DNA from: Lingula anatina
Taxonomy: Eukaryota; Brachiopoda; Lingulata; Lingulida; Lingulidae
Direction of reading: 5' to 3'
Length of the DNA: 64,000 nt
Assembly: GCF_001039355.2 (NCBI RefSeq)
Contig: NW_019774181.1
Location: 141,000 to 204,999 of the forward strand
In this document: in pieces, positions 47,393 to 58,200 of the stretch
Numbering within the stretch: the first letter of the stretch is position 1
How the letters are laid out: each line of letters opens with the position of its first letter
Translations under genes and position numbers: made by a program
Notes under the pieces: model-generated
What the model was told of the DNA's origin: nothing
What the model saw: the letters and a program-made list of their open reading frames with translations, nothing else
Database searches by the model: none

Positions 47393-48100
47393 CACCCTGA
47401 GCTTCAGAGATAACTTGACACTAACCTCTTCACAAAAGCCTATCTTCATCGTGTCAAGTAACCTCAGACGAAAATAGTTTGACCTAGTTTATATAAGCCA
47501 ATCGAATCCATGTTTCAAAATTTTTCACCAAAGTTAGGTGAAAACGCTGATTGGTTGAATGTCCAGAATTATGTCCAATGACAAAATTATATTTCGCATA
47601 ACCGTCAATCGGCACTCCTCGGCTGATTCCGCAAGCTCCAAACAACAAAGTTATTGTCGAGTGCGGTGACATCCGAGTAGTTCCGAGTGCATAACCGTAC
47701 ACAAAGAAAGCATGGCGTCTCCTACGAGTGACTACGTAAAAGAATGTGTTAAGTTATCTCTTGATTCTTTGCAAAATATGAGTATATCGGAATTGAAACC
47801 AGAGCAGTTTGAGGCCCTGCATCATTATCTACTGAGGTATGATGTATGTTGCGTGCTGCCCACAGGTGACGGCAAGTCCCTGATATTCAGCCTTATCTTT
47901 GATTGGTCCGGATTTGAACAAAGCGCGCTTTGACTCGTTCGCGTTCATTGGCTAGATCGTTCAATGAGTCATTGAGGGCGGGCTTTAAATTTGATTGGCG
48001 GGCGGTGCGGGCAATCGAATGTGGTCAGAGGTAACTTGACACGATGAAGAAAGGCTATTGTGAAGAGGTTAGTGTCAAGTTATCTCTGAAGCTCAGGGTG
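47393..48100. mobile_element. 708-bp TIR element with RecQ-like fragment
   Basis: Terminal inverted repeats of about 76 bp (47393-47469 and 48025-48100) begin CACCCTGAGCTTCAGAGATA and differ at only a few positions. They are flanked by an 8-bp target duplication (TGAGGGAC / CGAGGGAC). Related sequence without the insert occurs at about 29498 and 46895 (ATCGAGGGAC). It encodes no transposase, but carries a helicase fragment. Superfamily is uncertain; an 8-bp duplication would fit hAT or P. Confidence 0.8.
47712..47933 (+). CDS. RecQ-like helicase N-terminal fragment inside a TIR element
   Basis: A 73-codon open frame. SELKPEQFEAL resembles the region before motif I of RecQ helicases (the glutamine motif), and VLPTGDGKSLIF is a Walker A motif (PTGxGKS). 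It stops soon after. All other helicase motifs are missing, so it cannot be an active helicase. It lies wholly within the inverted repeats, so it was probably captured from a host or element-encoded RecQ gene, perhaps as a first exon with its 5' flank. Confidence 0.68.
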   Translation: MASPTSDYVKECVKLSLDSLQNMSISELKPEQFEALHHYLLRYDVCCVLPTGDGKSLIFSLIFDWSGFEQSAL

Positions 48101-49932
48101 CGAGGGACGGACCCTTCGACACAATAATATTATTTGGTTTACTAGTACCTTGACCTTATATTGGACTGTGCCGTTTTCCATCTTAATTTTGATTCATGTT
48201 GAAATAAAGAAAAGTATATTTTCTGAAGTTCGATATCAATTTCATGAATCGAGAATCTCAGATTTTATGGTCTTAATAAAAGGTGACTGCAGTGCACAGG
48301 ATTCCTATAATTCTAACATACATGATAGCTGCGTTTTGCACATATTAGGACAAAATTTATATCTAATACTAAGATACGCTTTAAAATACTAGTTTAATCT
48401 GATTGACACTTTAAATGTCGCCGACATCTTTGCATCAAATGTTTCCTTTGATGAAGCATTTTCCCAGGCCGTGAAATGAACAGAACGATACCAGTTGACG
48501 TGCAAGCCCTAGAGAGCCATGTGCCCGTAATATTAACGTCGCCCTATCGCGTGTCCTAGCTCTTTCTAGTTTTCCTCTCTTTTTTGACATACACATGTCC
48601 TGTTATAGTTTAAACCTGACCAAGGCCGTGCTCTAATAAAAAGGCAAGTTGAAAATATATGACATTTAATTGGTCGCTTTTGTGCATAAAAAATCGCCGA
48701 AGGAACAAAGTTAGGTGGAACAAAATGAGATAGAATGTCACCAGAGGACACGTAAGCTTTGGAGAATTTCTAACTCGATCACTACCATAAATGTACTGCA
48801 AGTAAAACTCTTGCACTCTTTTTATTTCCTTTCTTTTGCAATTAAAACATATTATAATGTAAACTCGTCTTTCTGATCCGCATGTTCTCTGATATATTCC
48901 GTGGTCTTGTGAAACGTAAAGGTAACATGGTGGTGTTGTTTTGGGGACATAAAGCTGTGTTGGATGCGGGCATTATTGAAAATTGGAGTCATTGTCATGA
49001 GGGGAGTTTTAAATCCACTTTTCAAAGTTAAAGTATGGATTTTGAAATAAATGTGCCGTCTGTGTGTCTTCCTCTTCCATGTAATGTACTACATTTTCTG
49101 TATGAGCACTGTCTGATTGCCACTTTAAATGCCGCCCTCACCTTGCATTAAATTTTCCCTCTAATCAAGCATTTTTCCAGGCCGTAAAATGAACATTCAG
49201 TCCAATGCGCTATCCCTTCTCTGTTTTTTATGGCACTGGTTTTTAAATTCGCCTCTTTTTTCAATACTGTGTTTGGTCACCAGTGTTTTCCCAGGCCGTG
49301 AATTAAACAGAAAGATATCATTTGGTATGCACGCTCTGGAGAGCCATGCGCCCGGTACCATTAACGTCGTCTAAACTCGTGTCCTTGATATTTCCTTTAT
49401 TATCTCTCCTCTTTTTTTACTAAAAACTGTTAAAGGTTTTACCTGTCCAAAGCCATGCTGGAATAAAAAGACAAGTTGAAAATGTATGACATTTAATTGG
49501 TCGCTTTTGTGCATACAAAATCACAGAAGAAACAGTTTTCCCGTGAGATAGAATGTCACCAGAGGATGTGTGCGCTTTGGAGAGTTTCACACTCGATCAC
49601 TACCATAAATGTCGTACTGCAACTAGAGCTTTCGCACTCTTTTTATGTCCTCTCTTTTGCATAAAAATTGATTTAATACAAACCTGTCTTCCTGATCTGC
49701 ATGTTCTCTGATATATTCCATGGTCTTGTGAAACATTAAGGTACAGTAATTTAATGTCGTTGTTTTCTGATATATATAGCTGTGTTGGATTCATGCATTT
49801 TCTGGAATTGGAGTCCTTATCATGAGGGTTTTTTCTCAAATGGTTAACTGGTAATTCCATTTTGACCCGGTAAAATGGCAAGAGTAGAACCACCTTGATG
49901 CGAAGTTATTTCACTTGTGTAGTTGTCCTGGC
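48101..49932. repeat. Counterpart of the 715-bp tandem repeats, unit 2
   Basis: Repeat units start near 48401 and 49115 (an earlier one at 47208 is split by the TIR element). They are more rearranged than in unit 1. No gene. Confidence 0.65.
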
Positions 49933-50203
49933 AAGGGGCGGATCCAGGATTATTTGAAGGGGGTCCGGAACGAAAGGCCTTGAATGCGAAGCCGGCCATT
50001 GCCTCCTTGGTGCGGGGTTCGGGGCTTGAAATTTTTTGGTGGTTTTGGAGAGGAAATAGTGCCCTTTGGTACAGCTAAGAACTATGTTTTAGCTAGTCAA
50101 AATTCTAATTTCAAAAGCGGAAAATTGGTGTGATATATTTTCAGAAACCGAAAGGGGGGCAGGACCCTCCTGACCCCCCCCCCCCCCTTTAAATCGGCCA
50201 CTG
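49933..50203. mobile_element. hAT-like MITE, 271 bp (unit 2)
   Basis: The same family and length as the element at 35884. Target duplication GTCCTGGC / GTCCTGAC (49925-49932, 50204-50211; one mismatch). Ends are AAGGGGCGGATCC and the inverted CAGTGGCCGATTT. The matching place in unit 1 (31974-31981) has a single GTCCTGAC and no element. Confidence 0.75.
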
Positions 50204-50211
50204 GTCCTGAC

Positions 50212-53200
50212 GACATAATGAGCAATCGGCCAAAAACGGCACATACACGGCGAACAAAGGACATCCAAATGCATGAGCAAATGCCTTTCTCTGTGCACAT
50301 TCATCTATATGTCAAACTGGCAGAATGCGTTATTTATTAATGTAGAACTGCATTATTATTAAAATGTTAATTGTGATTTTAATGGGGCACTGCAGAAATT
50401 GTGTCTGTTAACTCCACAAAGTAGTTATTATTTATTCAGGCATATAACATGAAGAAAGGGACTGTAAAGAGAGAGAGAGTGAGAGAGAGAGTATTTAACC
50501 TAGAATATCGGATGGTGTACCTCTGTATTCAGTTAAGAACGTCTCAAACATAATTCTTTCAATGTTGTAATTTGTTAAAATTAACTTTTTTGAGTTGAAT
50601 CTTGAAATACTAGTTAATGTTCGAATACTGTTTATCTTGACAACCCATGTTAGCTACTGCATGCAAATAATGACTTTTTTCAAATATTATTCACGTTTGT
50701 ATCGCAGGGGCTTTATATGAAGTAGAGTAGTACAATGTTCAGCGGTTACTACATTAAGTTCCATACTGACAAAAGTGACATTTACGACAGTTAAAGCGGT
50801 GCGACATTTTAATGATGATGTTAAGAGGCAAAAATCAGTACAACGCTAGAAGCACGGAATTGAACACTGCTTCTTGAAGCGGCACATGCGGTTACCATTT
50901 TGCTGTGCTGATGACTTTCAGTGCACTGATACCTACTATTTTAGTACAACTGCACCACTTCAGTGAACCATTATGCATATCGGTAGAATGTTTCAAACTA
51001 CAGTAAATGGATGGAATCAGTATAGAACCAATTAATTGAATTCGCGCATCACTCCACACATTGCGGTCGATGTAAACGAATCGAAATGTCAGTAAATGGT
51101 CACTCAAATAAAATACAACCGCATGCAATCGACGACCCAGACCACAGTCCGACATTCTTTCTCAATTAATGGACACATACTTTCACAATGAACCCAGTTT
51201 TTGTTTCGACAGCAGTTTTATGCCAATGTTGATAAGAATGTCTTTTACACGTGTTTATTAGATGTGGATCTACGACAGGGGGTCAACTGGCAGTACTTGT
51301 GCTTGATAGATTGCTGAAATGCTTCGTGTTGCGTGATTCCTGATTCAATTGAATTGTCTTTCAAAAAAACTTGTCTTTCAGAAGGCATTTCCGTCTTTTT
51401 TCAGTCTGTTGAACTTCGAACAAGGCATAGTGACGGCTGCAGCATGAAAGAGGCTTGTTTTGTGGAATAACTTGAGTCTAAAAGCGGTCGAATCACAACC
51501 AGCTAATAACTGATGCTGCCTTTGTTTTGTCGTACAAGAAAGCTGTATGGACGTAGTTTGCAAACAAGCTTACTTTAAAACCGGTTGTTAAATGCATTTG
51601 GTTGCACAATGTGGCTCTACAGAACCAACAATGCTATTTAAAATGTCCTTTGCTAACTGTCATTGCCTTTGCAATGATATCAATTCTAAGTGCTGACATT
51701 ATAGTTCATTTAGATGTGCCAACTATAGGCCCATTGCGGGCAGATTGTTTGTAAAATTAACCCTCTTTGACCAGACACAAATGATCAACTTTGCTTTGTG
51801 ATAGGGTGAACCTGATGAAGATGATTTATACAGACAGCAGAATATTTTAATGCTAGCTGTTGATCTATTAGGATAAATACTGCAATGCTCTTCAGAGAGT
51901 CGTATTTTGCGGAGTAGGCCTCTCGAATTTAAGGCGTCTAGGATATTACAAATTCGTCTAAAACTCGATTTTTAGTTTTTATACGTTAGAAATAATCATT
52001 ATTGTATCTAATACTCAATTAAGTTATATTTTTGCAGCACGGACTAAAAATATACACTTGGACGAGTTTTTCTACCTGTCCTGACTGGTACGGGTGGCAG
52101 GCTTTAGGCTCCTCCTCCGTTGTCAAGCACCATTACTATAGGGAGCGGGGCAAGAATGGTTGTCTAACTTCTTAAGCTGTTACGCGTGCCCTGGCAGCTC
52201 ATAAGTCTTACGTCAGCTCAGCAGAACACAGTTATATACACAGTCATAGGCAAATGTTTTCCCATCATACCTATAAAACAGAGATTATATTGTTTTCATT
52301 TCATTGTTAACAATATATTAAATTTTCTCCCTTAGCGTCTCAATCACGTCTAGGTAAAGACTCGAGATCACACTTGAACTGCTGAGTATTCGTGACAGAC
52401 ATCTAAGCCCCTTAAACTAAAGGCAATTTAGCGAGAAACCTCGTGGAGATGGACTGAGCCTGTTAGATCGATCTAGGGATGAGAACCCAGTCTGAAAATG
52501 CACGAAATAACTCCTACAATGGCGTATATAAAACAAAGCTCCACACGTACACAGTATTCAGAATAGATGGTACTTCAAACCATTAAATTCCTAGCGGGTT
52601 TTTATTCTTTGGTAACGGAAAAAGTTAATTGCAGATGAATGCAAATTAAAGCACCCGAAAGCGTGAGAGTCAGTGATGCAATTTCATACACATTTAATGC
52701 ATTTTCCACAACAGGCACACAATTATTTAAGAATCAAAACCACACAGTAGAAAAAAATCATATAAACATTCCATTCTTCTTTGTTTAGGAAAGAGAGGAA
52801 TATTTGAGTAAAAAAGCTATAATATTTAAGAGAGCAAAATTTGAATAAAAAAGCAACATCTTCGGTAACTTTACGTTTATGTTCTCGTTTGTGGTCCGTA
52901 AGTCCTTATAATACCATTTACACACACACATACATGTACATAAACCAAGGAGAAGACAGCCATTACCATAGGTTTTCATTTAGAAACATCTACCCACGAG
53001 GGGTCTTATATGAAAAAGCCATATACTGTAAGTCGTAAATTAAACTGATATTAAATTTCATATTACGGTCTCATATTTCCATAGCAGTCAGAGCCATCAA
53101 ACTTTACACCACCCGGTCGATAGTGCAAGGTTTTATTGCTTTTAATTAAAATTATACACAATTCTGTGTTCACTATAAGCTAGATAAACTAATTGCTGAG

Positions 53201-53489
53201 AGTTACGAATATGGCGGCTGTTTTTTGGTATTTTTTATTTATTCTAATTTTATTCCTTGTCTGATAGACGATTTCATTGCAGAATATGTGTATAGCAAAA
53301 ATGATGTAAGACGCATTAAACATACGCGTAATTTAAAAAAAACATAAGATGGATTTACATGCTGCACGTGTTCGCTTCAGTTTCAGATATTCAACTAATA
53401 CAGGTTCTCACGTTACAAGGTATTTTGCTGTTGGGACGTTTAACAGTTTCCCCACTTTAAATCCTTGTAGACGGCAGGGGAATAGTCCC
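50212..53489. other. Non-coding part of unit 2
   Basis: Matches unit 1 from about 31982, except for about 1.15 kb (51240-52390) with no counterpart there. I see no gene or terminal repeats in that extra segment. A (GA)n-rich patch lies at about 50469-50491. Confidence 0.5.
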
Positions 53490-54302
53490 AATAATAATAA
53501 TAATAATTATAATAATAATAATAATAATAAATTCAAATATTGTAACCAAAAGAATGTAGTTTTACTTTTTAATGCAAATTCAATGAAAATATAATACTAC
53601 TACATGTAGTATGCATATGAAAATTGACTATCATCATTATTTTGTATCAAGTGATTACTGCTTATAAAACAACATATACTAGAAATAAAAAACAGTGAAT
53701 GAAAAACAGGTCCTGTATATTTGAAAAGGCTTTATGAATTAAGAACCCCTGTATTAGCATTTTCTAAGACTTAAGGCCATGGCCCTATTCTAACCACAAT
53801 TTATACCACCGGAACTCCTCTTTTTGATAGTAGTGAAACATTTTAAAAGGGACTAAAAGTGGTTTTACTTGGGGCATGGCGTTGCGTTTCTTCAAGCATG
53901 CATTCACTTTTCCACAGACACGCATGCGCAAATTATATTATGCGTGTTTCATTCTGATCCAGACAGTTGCACTGCCATTTCCGGTTAAGCAGACGACATA
54001 CCGACGAACCTACACGGCTTCCCACGCTACGGAAGTAGGCATCCAGTCACGACAGCGGAAATGAGTTCACGGCCATGCGTGACGTTATCTGTGAAAAAGT
54101 GAATTGGCGAAACCATTTACAAAGTTACACAAGAACAAGCAAACACCTGGTACAGTATGTTACCTTCCACATGTTTATATCCAGCTGATATATGGCACTA
54201 ATTGTTCTTGCTGAGGATGTTCTATTGAGAGTCAGATCAGTCTTTTTATTGCTGGGCGAAAAGGGAGATGAAAGGGACAAAAGAACGGAGTGATTAACAC
54301 AC
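53490..54302. other. Non-coding part of unit 2 with (AAT)n
   Basis: An (AAT)n microsatellite at about 53492-53530, then DNA collinear with 34640-35430 but lacking the unit-1 insertion at 35088-35275. No gene. Confidence 0.5.
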
Positions 54303-54544
54303 AACCCCTTTAACACCTGTTCTGCCTTGTGCTGGACACCCCCCCCCCCCCCCCCCCCCGAAACCCGTTCTGCTTTAGGCTGGGAACCTCCCCTACAATA
54401 GTCTGCTTTGTGTTGGGACCTTTCCTTAGACCTACCGGTATTCTGGCCTATTCTGCCCTGTGGTGGGAACCTCTCCTACACCTATTCTACTCTGGGCTGG
54501 GAATTTATCATACACCTCCCGACACCCCTCTAAATCCGCCACTG
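54303..54544. repeat. Minisatellite and 3' stub of the hAT-like MITE, unit 2
   Basis: The 39-bp minisatellite (with a poly-C run at about 54339-54359) passes directly into the last bases of the 35884-type MITE (ATCCGCCACTG, then GTCAGCAC). A deletion removed the left part of the MITE and some repeat units. Confidence 0.65.
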
Positions 54545-55127
54545 GTCAGCACCCTGCGGCAGTTAAGGCGAAGGATTTGTGTAAAGAAACTGTGGGCATT
54601 GGGGTTATACTTGAGTGTACACAGTATGGATAATGAACATAGAAATAAACATCAGACATGGTCTTGGGTTTGCTGGTTTCTGAATTTTGGGTCCATGATT
54701 AACTTTACTAATTGATATATGCAAAACCTTGAAAAAGGGGTAACAGAGATCGGGTGTAAGTTCTTTGTGACTTCTGTCTTATAGGCAGCCCTAGTCAAGT
54801 CCTATAGGTTGCCATATCTACCCACCCAAATCTTATCTTAATAAGTGCCAATTAAGAGTGAAAAGACGGTATGTTGAATGCACAAGCTTTTTTTTCTAAT
54901 TTTCATCAAATTTAATCTACATGCAATTATTTTACTGCTTAGCCCATTGACTAGTAAATGTGGTGCGTCCCTTTCTCCAAATAACTCTGGCAGAGAGATA
55001 TGCCTACGGTACAGGTAGTATCAAATATTTCAAACATCCAATCGTTAACTTGAGGCTCGTAAAAAATGTTGCCACCATTTGAAACGAACACAATAGGTTG
55101 GGAATTGAAAGACCACGCGTATGTCGA

Positions 55128-55190
55128 CCAATCATAGCACGTGACGTTTTTACGGTATGAATATGACAAGCGTTGACAGTCATTATATAA
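55128..55190 (+). promoter_or_regulatory. Core promoter module of gene D
   Basis: CCAAT (55128-55132), CACGTG (55138-55143) and TATATAA (55184-55190), in the same order and spacing as at gene C, 63-125 nt before the ATG at 55253. Confidence 0.6.
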
Positions 55191-55252
55191 GGAGGAGTTT
55201 TAATGATTAAATGTGAGTTGTTCTAGAGTGTATTTTATGCAAAACTTTCGAT

Positions 55253-58200
55253 ATGGACTGGAGGTAATTCTGCATTTTGATACATGTAGCATTGTTTGAG
55301 AAAACATAGCGCTAAAAGTTAAAATTTCACAGTAAACTGTCCTTGCAATTGGGTAGCTTTTGGCAAAATATCTTTTGATAAGATTAGGGCATTTGTATGT
55401 TTGTAGACATTAAGAAAACGACTATTTCCATTATCGAACATTCCAGATAATAATTCTCTTGTTTTCTGCAGGTGCACGTTTATAGTTGTATTGTCAATAA
55501 ACTTCTGGGTTCCGTGTAGATCAGGTAAGGACTAGTTTAAAACAATCCAAGTCTTAGTTTTCTACGGGTGCACGTTTATAACTGTATTGTCAATAAACTT
55601 ATGGGTTCTATGCAATCAGATAAGAACTCATTTTTTGTGGTTTCTCGTCTTTTGCATTTTCTTGTGCGTCACTTCATTCACTTTTGTCAGCTTCATAAAC
55701 CGACGCCCAAGAATGCATGTCTATATGAAATTTTAATTGCATGTTCTCATTTAAGTTCGTTTCACTGTGTATATTCAAGCAATTAGTAATTCCTTTTTGT
55801 CATATCTTCACTTCAGCTTGCCTCGCTGGTTGGACATTAAATCCAGACAACGGTTTTTGCTACCTTTATGTCGACATGATTTTAACCTTCACGGCCGCTG
55901 AGGCATTCTGTAACACGTTTGACACGGGACATCTAGCCAGCATTCACAGTGCAGCCGAGAATACTTTTATTAGCAGCATACTGTAAGTCAATACACTATT
56001 CATTTTAGTAAAATGAACGCAGAACTAAAGAGGCTAATGTGAATGTGTAATGTTTGTATTTACTATCCGTTCTTGGGGGATGTACCCATGACGCACAGCC
56101 ATTACCAAACAAGTAAAAGAGCTTATCGGATGTGATATGCGAGTACCAAACACTATACTCAATGGTTCCCTAAACTCTCCCAAACTATAACAGACAGCTA
56201 GGCGTGAACTCCCTGCAGGGCATGCGGGGAAATACCACACCATAGTATGGGCTCATATCAGGGCAGTCGTTGCATGATTACTTCAGGGGTGCCCAAAACC
56301 CAAAATAGCTTCAAACTGACTAGGTGACAAAATTGAAGAAAGGCGCGTGTTGTTGGTGCCAACCCGGTATAATGAAACTGAGGGTCCGTGTAACAGAAAG
56401 TGCGCCCTCCATTTAGTTATAATGGTTAGAGTTATTGTCTGACCTATATAAGTGGGCCAAAATCTAGGGAGAGGCTTACCCATGAATATGAAGCGAACTA
56501 TCTGTCATATGGGATTCTCTGTCACGTTATGCAACCCTCCAATGAGGCCGATCGCAAGAACAATCAATCAAATGAGACACGGACGGCGTGATCATGATAG
56601 GTAACAAGCGCTTTTGTGGTAAATGGTTTTCCTTGGTTCTTTCAGGTTGTATTGAACTAACTGAGAAAGATAATTATTGTAACCTACTTTTCGAACAAAT
56701 CAAATTACTGCAACCTAGGGTAAAAGTGAAGAAAAAACAGCGAAAGCACTTATAACACAAATATTCATTACGCAGAATGTCCACAAAGGTAAATTTGGGT
56801 CTCAACACATAGAGCAGAGTGTCATCGTAATAACCATGACATCAAACCTTTAACCTTGACCACTGTCCCAAGGGACAAGCAAAGATGTCATTTATGTTAT
56901 TTGAAATGCTTGTGCCAGAATATATTGCTCCATGTAAGAGGCGAATACAGGACACGATTCCAAATGAAACAGTATCACACACCGAGTTTGGAAGATATCG
57001 GGAACGATAGACCCTAAGTACATGATACTATGGTGTTAGCGGAGAAGACATGCAGACTAATCGGTCATTGCAAAAGCATTCCAAGCACGACTGAAAACAG
57101 GGGAGAATGTAAATATACATGCATAGGCAACAGAGGGGACAGTATAGCGTGCCTATTGAGCAAAAACAAAACAAAAACACATAACCTCTAAGCATATGTA
57201 ACATAGAATACAAACAGTACTGTAGCACCCAAAACTCCAAAATGTCCAAAAATTACAGTTTTTTACTTCCCTTGCCGAAGAAGATTGAAAGATAACAAAT
57301 GTTACTCGGATTGTACTTCGAGTAAAACATAATATACACTTAAGAAGTGTATCGTGTGACAGTGTTTCCCAAAGGACAGAGAGTCCGCTTTCCATACATT
57401 GTACATTGTACAGGTAAGCCTCGTCCTAAATTTTGGCTCACTTAATTAGGTCAGGCTAACCCTAACCATTATAACATAAAGGAGGGTGGCCGTCTGTTAC
57501 ACGGACCCTCAGTTTCGTTACACCACCACCCTTCCACCCACTTGCCAACGTTTGTTTAGCAGTGGTTAACCAACTTCATATCTCATAATGACATTATAGC
57601 CCAACTGCAAAAGGATGGTGTTTTTGGCCCACCACTGGCTGACCACTTAAAGAGGAGTAATGTCGGTCCGAAGTTGGCAGGATGGCGGTATGCCGACACT
57701 GGCCCAACGTTCTCTATCTGGATAAGCCTTAGGTGCTATGTGTCGAACGAAACGTTACACAAAGTGTTTCTGTTTTTTTTTTCTGGATAGTTATAACTAT
57801 AATATATAGTTATAAAGTCCCTGGGTATTGTTTCATAATTTTGCAATCCCTGTCTCCTAAACCAAGAAACAACCTGTTTTAGGAAAAAATATGGTTACTT
57901 GCTTCAACCAATTATCGACAACGACAAAACAGACCATAACAGATGTAATTAATGTAAGGTGTGAGTTGATGTCCAGCCTGTTGGTGGATAAAGAAACCAT
58001 GTATTACGACGACCATAATACGAAGTATTATTCACCTTCCCGTAGGACTGGAGGACCGGTTTCCTGGATAGGCCTGACTGACGAAGGAATGGAGGGGACG
58101 TACACATGGACTGATGGGACTCCATTTGATTATGATCAATGGGATAATAATGAACCGGATGGAGCTGGCGAGAACTGCGTCGTTATTCGCAGCGGCGGCG

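Noticed and set aside
57028-57395. Cys-rich open frames in intron 3 of gene D
   Set aside because: They lie in the inverted intron segment. The matching DNA in gene C is not open.
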